NCBI GenBank assembly: GCA_963803245.1 | Contig: CAWDLI010000018.1 | Coordinates: forward strand, 337,916 to 401,915 | Reading direction: 5' to 3' | Length of the DNA stretch: 64,000 nucleotides | Source of the DNA: JACVRW01 sp963803245 | GTDB taxonomy: Bacteria > Actinomycetota > Thermoleophilia > Solirubrobacterales > Thermoleophilaceae | Shown here: positions 42,238 to 49,875 of the stretch, one piece after another | How the letters are laid out: the number at the start of each line of letters is the position of its first letter | How positions within the stretch are numbered: the stretch's first letter is position 1 | The notes under the pieces: model-generated | The model's input: the letters and a program-made list of their open reading frames with translations, nothing else | The model's database searches: none | Told to the model about the DNA's origin: nothing | Made by a program: the position numbers and the translations under genes

Positions 42238-43061
42238 ATCGTCGAGCCGCTCGAGGACACCGCGATCGCGCCGGCGACCGCCGCGGCCGACACGCCCGCG
42301 CACGCCATGGCGAGCACCCATTCGGGCAGCCGCGCCCGGTCGCCCAGCTCGAACATCAGGAACGCGGCGAGCCCGCCGCCCACGAGGCCGCCCAGGTGGC
42401 CGCCGATCGAGATGTTGGGCACGCTGAACGTGATCACCAGGTTCAGCACGATCCAGATGCCGAGCCCGCTCTCCATGATGCTCATGCCGCGGTTGCGCAT
42501 GACCACCGCGGTAGCGGCCATGAGCCCGAAGATGGCGCCGGAGGCCCCGACCGTGGGCGACGTGGGCTCCAGCAGCAGCGCGCCGAACGAGCCCGCCAGC
42601 AGCGACACCATGTAGATCAGCCCGAAGCGCAGCCGCCCGACGGCCGGCTCGAGCAGCCCGCCCAGGATGTACAGCGAGAGCATGTTGAAGAGCAGGTGGA
42701 AGAAGCCCGCGTGCAGGAAGCCGGCGGTGACCAGCCGCCAGTACTCGCCGTCGGCGATCTCCGGACGCGACACCGAGCCGTCCTGGAGCAGCGTGCTGCC
42801 GCCGATCCCGCCGCCGGTGGCGCTCGCTCCGCCGAGCAGCGCGCCGAGCGCCACCGCGACGTTGATGCCGATCAGGATGTAGGTCAGAACCGGCTCGTCG
42901 GAGGCGCTCCTGATCGTGCGGACGCGAGTACGTTGATTGGCGCACTCGGGGCAGCGCATTCCGACCGGCGTGGTGGTCATGCAGTCGGGGCAGATCGGGC
43001 GCTCGCAGTTGGAGCAGCGCACCCCGGTCTCGCGGTTCGGATGGCGGTAGCAGGCCTCCAT
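42234..43061 (-). CDS. Rhomboid-family intramembrane protease with zinc-ribbon head
   Basis: A 275-residue protein. The head MEACYRHPNRETGVRCSNCE, RPICPDCMTTTPVGMRCPEC is a zinc-binding B-box-like ribbon. A rhomboid core with six helices follows. The catalytic Ser is in VGASGAIFGLMAATAVV, the His in ISIGGHLGGLVGGGLAAFLM, and FHLLFNMLSLYILGG and RFGLIYMVSLLAGSFGALLL are conserved. It cleaves membrane proteins within the bilayer. ATG 43061 starts at the zinc head and follows TAGGCT by 7 bases. The 4-base overlap with the convergent BtuF-like gene is at its stop. Confidence 0.92.
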   Translation of the reverse strand: MEACYRHPNRETGVRCSNCERPICPDCMTTTPVGMRCPECANQRTRVRTIRSASDEPVLTYILIGINVAVALGALLGGASATGGGIGGSTLLQDGSVSRPEIADGEYWRLVTAGFLHAGFFHLLFNMLSLYILGGLLEPAVGRLRFGLIYMVSLLAGSFGALLLEPTSPTVGASGAIFGLMAATAVVMRNRGMSIMESGLGIWIVLNLVITFSVPNISIGGHLGGLVGGGLAAFLMFELGDRARLPEWVLAMACAGVSAAAVAGAIAVSSSGSTI

Positions 43062-43068
43062 CCGAGGC

Positions 43069-43074
43069 AGCCTA
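43069..43074 (-). promoter_or_regulatory. -10 box of the rhomboid gene
   Basis: TAGGCT on the minus strand ends 7 bases before ATG 43061; leaderless pattern. Confidence 0.5.
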
Positions 43075-43083
43075 GTGGGGGCG

Positions 43084-43785
43084 CTAGAGGTCCACCCGGA
43101 GGATCGGGTTCTCGCTGGGCACGCTCGTGCCGCCACGCGGCTCACGGGTCACGAGCACGGCGTCGGCGCCGCTCAGCTCGTCCGACACGGCCACCGAGCC
43201 ACTGCCGTCCCTGTCGACCACGAACGTCGGCGCCGGCGTGACCTTGTCGCCGCGCAGGACCCACGCCTGGTAGACGCGCCGCCCGCCGAGGTCCGGCAGC
43301 CCCTCGGCGCTCAGCACGGCGCCGTCGTCGCCGTCGCCGTCGATCTGCAGCTCGGCGCTGGCCATCGGGACGCGGCCGTCGTCCACCTTGGCGGCGATGG
43401 TGCGCTGGTCCTCGTCGGAGCCAAGCTGCGCGACGCCGTACCCGGCGAGGAGCGCGAGCACCACCATGGCCCCGGCAAGCGCGGGCCGCAGCGCGCGGCT
43501 GGGCAGCAGGTCGCGCAGACGGCGCCGTGCGGGCCGCGCCGGCTCCTCGCGCGCCTCGCTCTCCACGATGTCCATCAGCGTGGACTTCAGGCGATCGGGC
43601 GCGACCACCTGCTCCACCGAGCGCGACAGGGCGTCGGCCGCCGGGCGCAGCCGCTCGACCTCGTCGCGGCAGTCGGGGCACTGCTCCATGTGGAGCTCGA
43701 AGGCCCGCTGCTCGTCGTCGGCGAGCGCGCCGAGCAGATACGCGCCGGGATCGTCGCGGAAGCGGTCGTGATCCGGGCCGGTCAC
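43084..43785 (-). CDS. Membrane anti-sigma factor (RskA/ZAS type)
   Basis: A 233-residue protein. The cytoplasmic N-terminus has the zinc anti-sigma motif HMEQCPDC (HxxxCxxC) within GAYLLGALADDEQRAFELHM. One membrane helix follows (ALAGAMVVLALLAGYGVAQL), then an RskA-type external domain (RVYQAWVLRGDKVTPAPTFV). It should hold the adjacent ECF sigma factor inactive until an envelope signal triggers its cleavage. GTG 43785 overlaps the sigma stop by 4 bases (GTGA). Confidence 0.9.
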   Translation of the reverse strand: MTGPDHDRFRDDPGAYLLGALADDEQRAFELHMEQCPDCRDEVERLRPAADALSRSVEQVVAPDRLKSTLMDIVESEAREEPARPARRRLRDLLPSRALRPALAGAMVVLALLAGYGVAQLGSDEDQRTIAAKVDDGRVPMASAELQIDGDGDDGAVLSAEGLPDLGGRRVYQAWVLRGDKVTPAPTFVVDRDGSGSVAVSDELSGADAVLVTREPRGGTSVPSENPILRVDL

Positions 43786-44366
43786 GCCATCTCCCCCGGG
43801 CTGAAGCCCGCCAGCTGGTGTCGCATCTTCTCGAGGCCGAGCCGCATCCGGCCCTTGACGGTCCCGAGCGGCATGCCCAGCATCTCCGCGATCTGGCTGT
43901 GGCTGAAGCCGCCGAAGTACGCGAGCTCGATCGTCCGGCGCTGATCCTCGGGAAGCGTCTCGAGCGCGCTGTGCACCCCTCGGGCCTCCTCGCGCCGTGC
44001 GGCCTCGACGTCGGTGCGCTCCTTCGCCTCGTGGCGCTCCTCCACTCCTTCGAGGGTCTCGCGCCTGCGCTCGTGCACCGTGCCGCGCCGCAGCGCGTCT
44101 ATCGCGCGGTTGTGGACGATGCCGAGCACCCATGTGCGGACGCTGCCGCGCGCCTGGTCGTAGCGCAGGCGGCTGCGCCATATGGACAGGAACGCCTCCT
44201 GCGTTATGTCCTCTGCCGTCACCCTGTTCCCAACCATTCGGTAGGCGAGTGAGAACGCCGCCCCGCCATGGCGGTCGTAGAGCACCTCGAAGGCGCGCGC
44301 GCTCTCCCCCTGCACCAGCTGCATGACCTCCTCGTCCGCGAGGTCTCGGATGTCGGAGGTCACCAC
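43782..44366 (-). CDS. ECF sigma factor partnered with RskA-type anti-sigma
   Basis: A 194-residue ECF sigma factor. Region 2 reads GESARAFEVLYDRHGGAAFS, VTAEDITQEAFLSIWRSRL; region 4 has ALETLPEDQRRTIELAYFGG, FSHSQIAEMLGMPLGTVKGR. It directs RNA polymerase to stress promoters. It resembles the SigK/SigL group, whose partners are RskA-type anti-sigmas, in agreement with the next gene. GTG 44366 follows TAGAAA by 6 bases. Confidence 0.9.
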   Translation of the reverse strand: MVTSDIRDLADEEVMQLVQGESARAFEVLYDRHGGAAFSLAYRMVGNRVTAEDITQEAFLSIWRSRLRYDQARGSVRTWVLGIVHNRAIDALRRGTVHERRRETLEGVEERHEAKERTDVEAARREEARGVHSALETLPEDQRRTIELAYFGGFSHSQIAEMLGMPLGTVKGRMRLGLEKMRHQLAGFSPGEMA

Positions 44367-44372
44367 GTCCTG

Positions 44373-44378
44373 TTTCTA
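44373..44378 (-). promoter_or_regulatory. -10 box of the ECF sigma/anti-sigma operon
   Basis: TAGAAA on the minus strand ends 6 bases before GTG 44366; leaderless pattern. Confidence 0.4.
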
Positions 44379-44436
44379 CGCTGGGACGCCTCGCATGGAT
44401 CACCCACCGGCCGGCGCGCCGGCGTGGGCGACGCTC

Positions 44437-44772
44437 CTAGCGCCGCAGGCGCCGCTCGAGGTCCACGGCCACCTCGCGCACGCTCTTCTCGAGCGCCTTC
44501 AGGCCGCCTGAGTCGCGCTTGCGCTGGCGCTGGCGGGCGCGCACGACCACGAGCGCCCCGCCGGCCATGGTGCCCACGATCGCGGCAGCAGCGGGCCGGC
44601 CCCAGTTGCGCGGGTCGCGCATCGCGGCGGGGTCCAGGTCCGCGAGCTCCTCGGCCGCGGCCTCGGTGAGCTCGGACAGCGTGCGCTCGAGCCTGTCCGT
44701 GAGCGCCTCGGGCGGATCCACCGGCACGAGCGCCGAGCGCAACAGGTGCTCCAGTCTCTCGCCCTCACTCAT
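44437..44772 (-). CDS. Small membrane protein coupled to a second ECF sigma factor
   Basis: A 111-residue protein: a charged N-terminus (SEGERLEHLLRSALVPVDPP), helices (RLERTLSELTEAAAEELADL), one membrane helix (PAAAAIVGTMAGGALVVVRA) and a basic C-terminal helix (GLKALEKSVREVAVDLERRL). It overlaps the upstream sigma gene by 8 bases, so it is translationally coupled. It has no zinc anti-sigma motif. Position and topology suggest it may regulate that sigma factor, but I recognise no anti-sigma family. Confidence 0.6.
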   Translation of the reverse strand: MSEGERLEHLLRSALVPVDPPEALTDRLERTLSELTEAAAEELADLDPAAMRDPRNWGRPAAAAIVGTMAGGALVVVRARQRQRKRDSGGLKALEKSVREVAVDLERRLRR

Positions 44773-45301
44773 GTCCGTCCTCCTGCAGTCGCTGCTCGAG
44801 CTGCTTGATCGCTCGATGGATCAACACCTTCGTAGCGCCCTCGGAGCGGTCGAGCGCCCCTGCGATCTCCCGGTTGTCCATGCCGAGCGCGAAACGCATG
44901 ATCAGCGCCTCGCGGCGGTCGTCCGGCAGGTGCGCCACCCCTTCGAGCACGTGCTTCACCTGCTCGCGACCCTCCACGACGGTCTCCGTGTCGTGCGGCG
45001 CGGTGAGCACAGCGGCGTCCTCGAGCTGCGTCATCGGCCGGCGCGAGCGGTCGCGGTAGTAGTTCGCCGCGAGGTTGTGCGCGATGCGGATCAGCCAGGG
45101 ACGCAGCGGCCGGCCGTGCGACTCGCGCTGTGCCCGGTCGAAGTGCCGGTACGCCTGCAGGAACGTCTGCTCCGTCAGATCCTCGGCGTCGTGGTGGTTC
45201 CCGATCCGGTAGTAGGCGTAGCTGTACACGTCGCGCAGATGCGCGCGGTAGAGCTCGGTGAAGTCGCGATCGAGTCGCTGCTTGTCGGCGGAAGCCTCCA
45301 A
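44765..45301 (-). CDS. ECF sigma factor
   Basis: A 178-residue ECF sigma factor with region 2 (DFTELYRAHLRDVYSYAYYR, DAEDLTEQTFLQAYRHFDRA) and region 4 (HLPDDRREALIMRFALGMDN, REIAGALDRSEGATKVLIHR). TTG 45301 is taken as start: it puts the conserved helix near the N-terminus and follows TAGGCT (45315-45310) by 8 bases. An ATG at 45305 is in another frame. Its downstream coupled partner is the 111-residue membrane protein. Confidence 0.85.
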   Translation of the reverse strand: MEASADKQRLDRDFTELYRAHLRDVYSYAYYRIGNHHDAEDLTEQTFLQAYRHFDRAQRESHGRPLRPWLIRIAHNLAANYYRDRSRRPMTQLEDAAVLTAPHDTETVVEGREQVKHVLEGVAHLPDDRREALIMRFALGMDNREIAGALDRSEGATKVLIHRAIKQLEQRLQEDGHE

Positions 45302-45333
45302 TCATGCGGAGCCTACCCGCCCGGAGCCGCCCC

Positions 45334-47016
45334 TCAGGCAGCATGTCTCCCGCGGCTCTCGACGCTCTTGCGGATGCTCTCGAGCCACTGGTCGGCAGAG
45401 GCGTCCCCGTCGAGCACCTTGCGCAGGCCCGTGGTCACCGGCGCGTCGATGCCCTCGCGCTCGAAGGCGAGGCCCAGCAAGGGAACGGTGGCCAGGGACT
45501 CGGCGGTCTGCTGAATGGCCGCCTCCACGGCGCCCGCGGGCAGCCCGGCGCCCACCAGCTCGCCGGCACGGCGGTTGCGGCTGCCCTCGGCGAGCGCCGT
45601 GGCCACCAGGTCCCCGGCGCCGGCGAGGCCGGCGAAGGTCTCGCTGCGGCCGCCGTTGGCCAGTGCCAGCTCGTGTACCTCGGAGAAGACGCGGCCGGCC
45701 GCGGCGCCTGCCAGGTTCGCGCCGCGCGGCGCCGCGGCGGCGGAGGCGAGGGCGGCGGCGTTCTTGGCGCACGACGCCAGCTCGGCGCCGGTCACGTCGT
45801 CGGTGCACTCGACCGCCAGACCTCCGGCTTCCAGGACCTCCCCGAGCTGCCGGCGCAGGTCCGCGTTGCGGGTGGCGAGCACCACCGACGCGCCCAGCTC
45901 GATGGCCTCGCGCGCATGCGCGGGACCCGCGAGCGATGCCACGGCGCGCGCCCTGACCCGCTCGGCCACGAAGGCCGAAGGCGTGGTGCCGAGCGGCGGC
46001 ACGAGGCCCTTGGACGCCACCAGCACGGCGCTCCGCTCGCCCACGCGCGCGCCGATCTCGCCGACCGCCGCGGGCAGCGCGCTGCATGGGACGGCCATCA
46101 CCACGAGGTCCACGCCGGCGAACTCCACGTCGCGCACGGCGCGCGCCTCGACGGCGCCGTCGAAGCTCACTCCCGGCAGGTAGGCGGCGTTCTCGCCGTC
46201 GGCGCGCAGCCGCTCGGCCTGCTCGCTCGTGCGGCAGCCGAGCTGGACCTCGAGCCCCGCACGCGCGAGGACGATGGCCGTGGCGGTGCCCATGGAGCCC
46301 GCGCCGACGACCGCCGCGGTGCGCAACGGCGGCAGCCCGCCGAGCCACTCCCACTGCAGCTCCACGCAGGGCCAGATGCGCTCCGTGACCTCGCCGGCCA
46401 GGAACTGCGACGGGTTGTCCACGCGCGGGAATGTGAGCGGCGCGCCGAAGCGCAGGTGCACCTTCACCGGCCTGATCCGCCAGCCGCGCCGGGCGTGCTC
46501 GCTGCCGGACACCGCGATCGGCACCACGGGAGCGCCGCTCTCGAGCGCGAGCCGGCCGACACCGCGCCGCGGGCGACCGAGCGAGCCGCGCCTGATCCGC
46601 GTGCCCTCCGCGAAGATGACGACCGCCTCGCCGCGCTCGAGGAGGGCGCGCGCCGTCTCGGTGGACTCCTCGTCGGACTCGCCGCGCTTGACGGGGAACG
46701 CGCCGAGGCAGTTGAGGAGCCAGCCCACGAACGGGTTGCGGAAGATCTCCTGCTTGGCCATGAAGTAGATGGGCCGCGGCAGGCAGGTGCCGAGCACGAA
46801 CGGGTCGAGGAAGCTGCGGTGGTTCGAGCAGAGGATCACGGCGCCCTTCGGGATCAGGCCGTGGCCGCGCCGTGCCAGCCGGAAGTACACGACCAGCGCG
46901 GGCTTGGCGAAGAAACGGATCGACCAGTAGACGACCGAGTTGACGCCACGTCGTCTTGTCCGCTCGTGGTAGAGCGCGAGCGGTCGCGAACGCCGCCATC
47001 TGCCCATCCCCGTCAC
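45334..47016 (-). CDS. PlsC-GpsA fusion: acyltransferase plus glycerol-3-phosphate dehydrogenase
   Basis: A 560-residue two-domain protein. Residues 1-225 are a 1-acylglycerol-3-phosphate acyltransferase: NHRSFLD (HX4D) and FAEGTRIRRG. Residues 230-555 are NAD(P)-dependent glycerol-3-phosphate dehydrogenase: TAAVVGAGSMGTATAIVLAR (nucleotide site), SLAGPAHAREAIELGASVVL, the catalytic Lys in LASCAKNAAALASA and EGSRNRRAGELVGAG. The two halves catalyse the steps before and after the first acylation in phosphatidic acid synthesis; the middle step (PlsB/PlsY) is missing. Both active sites look intact. GTG 47016 has CAGCTA (minus TAGCTG) 5 bases upstream. Confidence 0.87.
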   Translation of the reverse strand: MTGMGRWRRSRPLALYHERTRRRGVNSVVYWSIRFFAKPALVVYFRLARRGHGLIPKGAVILCSNHRSFLDPFVLGTCLPRPIYFMAKQEIFRNPFVGWLLNCLGAFPVKRGESDEESTETARALLERGEAVVIFAEGTRIRRGSLGRPRRGVGRLALESGAPVVPIAVSGSEHARRGWRIRPVKVHLRFGAPLTFPRVDNPSQFLAGEVTERIWPCVELQWEWLGGLPPLRTAAVVGAGSMGTATAIVLARAGLEVQLGCRTSEQAERLRADGENAAYLPGVSFDGAVEARAVRDVEFAGVDLVVMAVPCSALPAAVGEIGARVGERSAVLVASKGLVPPLGTTPSAFVAERVRARAVASLAGPAHAREAIELGASVVLATRNADLRRQLGEVLEAGGLAVECTDDVTGAELASCAKNAAALASAAAAPRGANLAGAAAGRVFSEVHELALANGGRSETFAGLAGAGDLVATALAEGSRNRRAGELVGAGLPAGAVEAAIQQTAESLATVPLLGLAFEREGIDAPVTTGLRKVLDGDASADQWLESIRKSVESRGRHAA

Positions 47017-47047
47017 GCCCTCAGCTACCCGCCGGGACGGCTCGCGT

Positions 47048-47053
47048 TACGCT
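47048..47053 (+). promoter_or_regulatory. -10 box of the 180-residue protein gene
   Basis: TACGCT ends 6 bases before GTG 47060; leaderless pattern. Confidence 0.4.
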
Positions 47054-47059
47054 CCCGGT

Positions 47060-47602
47060 GTGATCGAGCTCCGTCGCACCATGAACGGGGCCGTGGCGGG
47101 GGCCGCCGCGGCGGCCGTCTGGGCGGCCCAGCAACCACTGGACAAGCGGGTCTTCGGCTCTCGCCACGACGACGTGGAGCTGCTCGGCAAGCTCGCCACG
47201 CGTGGCGGAGGCTGGCCGGGCGTGGGCGTGGCCATTCACCTCGTGAACGGGGCCGCGTTCGGCGCCGGCTACGCGCTCGTGCGGCCGCTGGCGCCGGGAC
47301 CGGCCACGGCGAACGGCGTGGCGGTGGCGCTGATGGAGCACCTCGCCACCTGGCCGCTCGGCCGGCTGGTGGACCGCTACCACCCTGCGCGCGACGATCT
47401 CGAGCCGCTCCACGGGAACGCCCGGGCCTTCGCGCAGGCCACGTGGCGACACCTCCTCTTCGGCCTGATCCTGGGCGAGCTGGAGCGCCGCCTGAATGCC
47501 GAGGGCGAGTTCGAGCCGCTCGAGGACGTGCCCGTGGCCTCGAACGGCCACGGCAACATCGAGCACGCGGCAGCCGGCGCCACGAGCGCCGAAGCGCACT
47601 AG
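47060..47602 (+). CDS. Membrane-associated protein of unknown function
   Basis: A 180-residue protein with weakly hydrophobic stretches (MNGAVAGAAAAAVWAAQQPL, GVGVAIHLVNGAAFGAGYAL, GVAVALMEHLATWPLG, RHLLFGLILGELERRL) and short charged segments between them. It may be an integral membrane protein of the DUF1440-like kind, but I am not sure. The C-terminal 30 residues are polar. It is divergent from the PlsC-GpsA gene. Confidence 0.55.
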   Translation: MIELRRTMNGAVAGAAAAAVWAAQQPLDKRVFGSRHDDVELLGKLATRGGGWPGVGVAIHLVNGAAFGAGYALVRPLAPGPATANGVAVALMEHLATWPLGRLVDRYHPARDDLEPLHGNARAFAQATWRHLLFGLILGELERRLNAEGEFEPLEDVPVASNGHGNIEHAAAGATSAEAH

Positions 47603-47795
47603 AGCCGCGCGGCGGCGCGCGGGCTCAGCGCTCGGGGACCTGGGCGAGTTATCCGCCATATACCCGAATAAGTCGCCCCGGTCCGCGATCCGACGCAGCA
47701 CCGGCCACGCGAATGTGACCGGACCGCTACAGGACGCCGCTGACCTACCCAGCCGCAGTTTCTTGAAGCGCGGGCCGCGCCGCGGCGGACGCGCG

Positions 47796-47820
47796 GCGGC
47801 CGGCGTTGCTCGCCGGCCGC
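47796..47820 (+). terminator. Perfect GC-rich hairpin upstream of tRNA-Thr
   Basis: GCGGCCGGCG (47796-47805) and CGCCGGCCGC (47811-47820) form a 10-bp stem with a TTGCT loop. It may end the transcript of the 47060-47602 gene. The rest of the 250-base gap 47603-47852 shows no gene. Confidence 0.45.
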
Positions 47821-47835
47821 GTCGCGATGCCGCGC

Positions 47836-47841
47836 TAGGCT
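47836..47841 (+). promoter_or_regulatory. -10 box of tRNA-Thr
   Basis: TAGGCT lies 11 bases ahead of the mature 5' end of the tRNA, giving a leader of about 5 bases. Confidence 0.45.
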
Positions 47842-47852
47842 CGCTCCACCCC

Positions 47853-47924
47853 GCCGGAGTAGCTCAGGGGTAGAGCACCGGTTTTGTAAACCGGGTGGCG
47901 CGGGTTCGAATCCCGCCTCCGGCT
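47853..47924 (+). tRNA. tRNA-Thr (UGU)
   Basis: A complete 72-base cloverleaf. The acceptor stem is GCCGGAG/CTCCGGC with discriminator T. The D arm is GCTC-AGGGGTA-GAGC, the anticodon arm CCGGT-TTTGTAA-ACCGG with anticodon TGT, and the T arm GCGGG-TTCGAAT-CCCGC. No CCA is encoded. It reads ACA codons (and by wobble possibly ACG), rare at this GC content. Confidence 0.97.
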
Positions 47925-47935
47925 TGCTTCCCGCG

Positions 47936-48109
47936 CTAGACGGTGCCTCTTCCGCCGTAACGGGAGCCAAGGCCAAAGCCGCCGGACGGAATTCCGGCAA
48001 GCAGCACGAGCACTGCGCCCACGATGGCCACGATTGACGAGCCGGTGAGTGCTGCGAGAATCACGTACACCACGGCGGCCAGCAGTACGGCGATGAGTAT
48101 TCCGATCAT
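47936..48109 (-). CDS. 57-residue hydrophobic small protein
   Basis: ATG 48109 is followed by two membrane helices (IGILIAVLLAAVVYVILAAL and IVAIVGAVLVLLAGIP) and a Gly/Arg-rich tail (GGFGLGSRYGGRGTV), stop TAG at 47936. A strong Shine-Dalgarno GAGGAGG is 5-6 bases upstream. Function unknown; small two-helix proteins of this look are common in actinobacteria. It is downstream of the L,D-transpeptidase with an inverted repeat between. Confidence 0.65.
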   Translation of the reverse strand: MIGILIAVLLAAVVYVILAALTGSSIVAIVGAVLVLLAGIPSGGFGLGSRYGGRGTV

Positions 48110-48121
48110 GTTCTCCTCCTC

Positions 48122-48175
48122 ATACGGGGGTTGCCGCCCGTGGGTACCCGCTATGGGGACCCCGGAAACCCGTAT
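48122..48175 (-). repeat. Inverted repeat in the leader of the 57-residue protein
   Basis: ATACGGG (48122-48128) and CCCGTAT (48169-48175) are perfect complements that enclose GGGGTCCCC and GGGTACCC palindromes, between the transpeptidase stop and the Shine-Dalgarno. It could be the transpeptidase terminator or a leader structure. Confidence 0.35.
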
Positions 48176-48178
48176 CGG

Positions 48179-48952
48179 CTAGGCGCGGACGATGACCGGC
48201 GCGCCGAGCGGGACGAGGCGCATGAGCACCTCGAGGTCGGCGTCCGCGGCCCGGAGGCATCCGGCTGACGCCGCGTTGCCGATTGTGGAAGGCGCGTCGG
48301 TGCCGTGGATCGCGAGGCGGTCGCCGCCGGTCCAGCCGGGCGGCGGATTCGTCTGGTGGCCGGTGAGGGCCAGGATGCAGCAGCCGTAATAGGCGCCGTA
48401 GCGGGAGCCGCTGATCTTGTCGGTCACGGCGTAGCGCCCGGGCGGGGTGGGCGAGGTGGATGTGCCGACGGCGACGCTCAGCCGCTTGACGGTCTGGCCG
48501 CCCCGGCGCAGCTCGACGCTGCGCTCTGACAGGTCGGCGTGGAGCGACCAGCGGGTGCGGCTACCGCGCAGGCCAGGATCCTTCGCCTTGACCCAGGCGA
48601 GCCGGCCGTTGGGCTGCTCGTCGGTCACAACGCCCAGCCATGCCCCGCGGCGGGCCGCGACGTTCAACACGCGGGGCGAGCCGAACTGGGTGGTGGGCCC
48701 CACGAGCGCGACCGCGTCGCCGCCAGGGCTCTTGCGCAGAGCCACGTCGGCGCGGACGCTCAGGAGGTTCGGTCCGAGCGGCCGGGGAGCAAGATCGGTG
48801 GGCGGCGCCGGACTCGCGGACGCGGGCGCTGTGGTGGGTGCCGGAGTGGCAGATGCCTGTGCCGAGGCGTTGTCGAGCTGGACCTCGGCGCGGTACACGC
48901 AGAGCGCGAGCAGGGCGGCCAGAGGCAGCACGAAGGAGGGGCGGACCCGCAT
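48179..48952 (-). CDS. Secreted L,D-transpeptidase (YkuD)
   Basis: A 257-residue exported enzyme: an N-terminal signal/anchor (SFVLPLAALLALCVYRAEV), an Ala/Pro/Thr-rich linker, a beta domain of the SH3 kind (RADVALRKSPGGDAVALVGP), then the YkuD domain. The active-site box is LAIHGTDAPSTIG followed by NAASAGCLRAAD, with His and Cys in the HGT...SxGCxR pattern. It makes 3-3 cross-links in peptidoglycan. Start ATG 48952. It complements the M23 peptidase as a wall-remodelling gene. Confidence 0.92.
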   Translation of the reverse strand: MRVRPSFVLPLAALLALCVYRAEVQLDNASAQASATPAPTTAPASASPAPPTDLAPRPLGPNLLSVRADVALRKSPGGDAVALVGPTTQFGSPRVLNVAARRGAWLGVVTDEQPNGRLAWVKAKDPGLRGSRTRWSLHADLSERSVELRRGGQTVKRLSVAVGTSTSPTPPGRYAVTDKISGSRYGAYYGCCILALTGHQTNPPPGWTGGDRLAIHGTDAPSTIGNAASAGCLRAADADLEVLMRLVPLGAPVIVRA

Positions 48953-49039
48953 ACGAGTCCATCGGCCATCCCGCTAGCCGCCGCCATCGAGGCCGGTGAC
49001 CCCCGAACATTCGTCCAGAGGCCGGCCGCAAACCCGCTC

Positions 49040-49726
49040 CTAGAGCAGAACCTCCCGGGAGGCCAGGTGGGTTCCCACCTTGCGCTTCACGCGCTGGAGC
49101 GCGTTGTCCACCGTCTTCGTGTCGCACGCCAGCCGCTCGGCGATGCTCTCGTAGCTGTAGCCGTCGAGATAGAGCGACAGCACCGAGCTCTCGAGCTCGG
49201 AGAGCACGCTCGACAGGCAGGTCACGAGGCTGTGCAGCTCCTCGGTGGAGATCACCTGGTTGGCGGGGTCATGAGCCGTCGGCCCGGGGAGCAGCTCGTC
49301 GAGCGTCGGATCCCCGTCGCTTCCGCCGGCCGCCGGCGTCTGTGAGAACGAGACGTACTCGTTCAGCGGCGTGTGCTTGTTCCGCGTGGAGGTCTTGACG
49401 GCGGTGATGATCTGGCGGGTGATGCAGAGCTCAGCGAAGTTCCGGAAGCTCGACTCGCGGTCGGCCCGATAGTCGCGAACGGCTTTGTAGAGCCCAACGA
49501 GGCCCTCCTGGATGAGATCGTCCGAGTCCCCGCCGATGAGGAAGTACGACGACGCCTTCAGGCGCACGAAGCCGTGGTAGCGCCGCACGATCTTGTCGTA
49601 GGCGTCCTTCTTCCCCTGCTTGGCAAGCGCGATCAGGTAGTGATCGTCAAGCTCAGCTTCAGAGTTAGACTTTGGCCCCGTATAGCGACGCGCGGTCGCT
49701 GGTCTGGGGGTTGCGGCAATGGCCAT
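49040..49726 (-). CDS. sigH: SigH-type sigma-70 factor (Bacillus Spo0H-like)
   Basis: A 228-residue sigma factor matching the Bacillus SigH family: AYDKIVRRYHGFVRLKASSY, FLIGGDSDDLIQEGLVGLYK, SFRNFAELCITRQIITAVKT, STRNKHTPLNEYVSFSQ, and the region 4 helix-turn-helix YSYESIAERLACDTKTVDNA. In Firmicutes it runs transition-state genes. It sits next to rlmB in the same relative order as in Bacillus. Its promoter is a near-consensus one (49847-49875), and its leader of about 110 bases has several hairpins. ATG 49726 has Shine-Dalgarno GAGAGGAG. Confidence 0.92.
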   Translation of the reverse strand: MAIAATPRPATARRYTGPKSNSEAELDDHYLIALAKQGKKDAYDKIVRRYHGFVRLKASSYFLIGGDSDDLIQEGLVGLYKAVRDYRADRESSFRNFAELCITRQIITAVKTSTRNKHTPLNEYVSFSQTPAAGGSDGDPTLDELLPGPTAHDPANQVISTEELHSLVTCLSSVLSELESSVLSLYLDGYSYESIAERLACDTKTVDNALQRVKRKVGTHLASREVLL

Positions 49727-49846
49727 CGAATGCTCCTCTCGGGCTGAAAAGCCCTTGAAAGCTCGGTGGCGCGTTACCTCCCCTGGCGCCAGGTTGTTCT
49801 GAAGACAGCTATGCCTAAAGCTCGACTTCAGCCTGATCTGGGCGGC

Positions 49847-49875
49847 AAGATATGCGAGTTATGGAGCCCTGTCAA
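49847..49875 (-). promoter_or_regulatory. Consensus promoter of sigH
   Basis: TTGACA (49875-49870) and TATCTT (49852-49847) on the minus strand are separated by exactly 17 bases. The -35 overlaps the rlmB stop codon. The transcript would start near 49840 and carry a 113-base leader with hairpins CTGAAG/CTTCAG and GGGCT/AGCCC. Confidence 0.8.
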
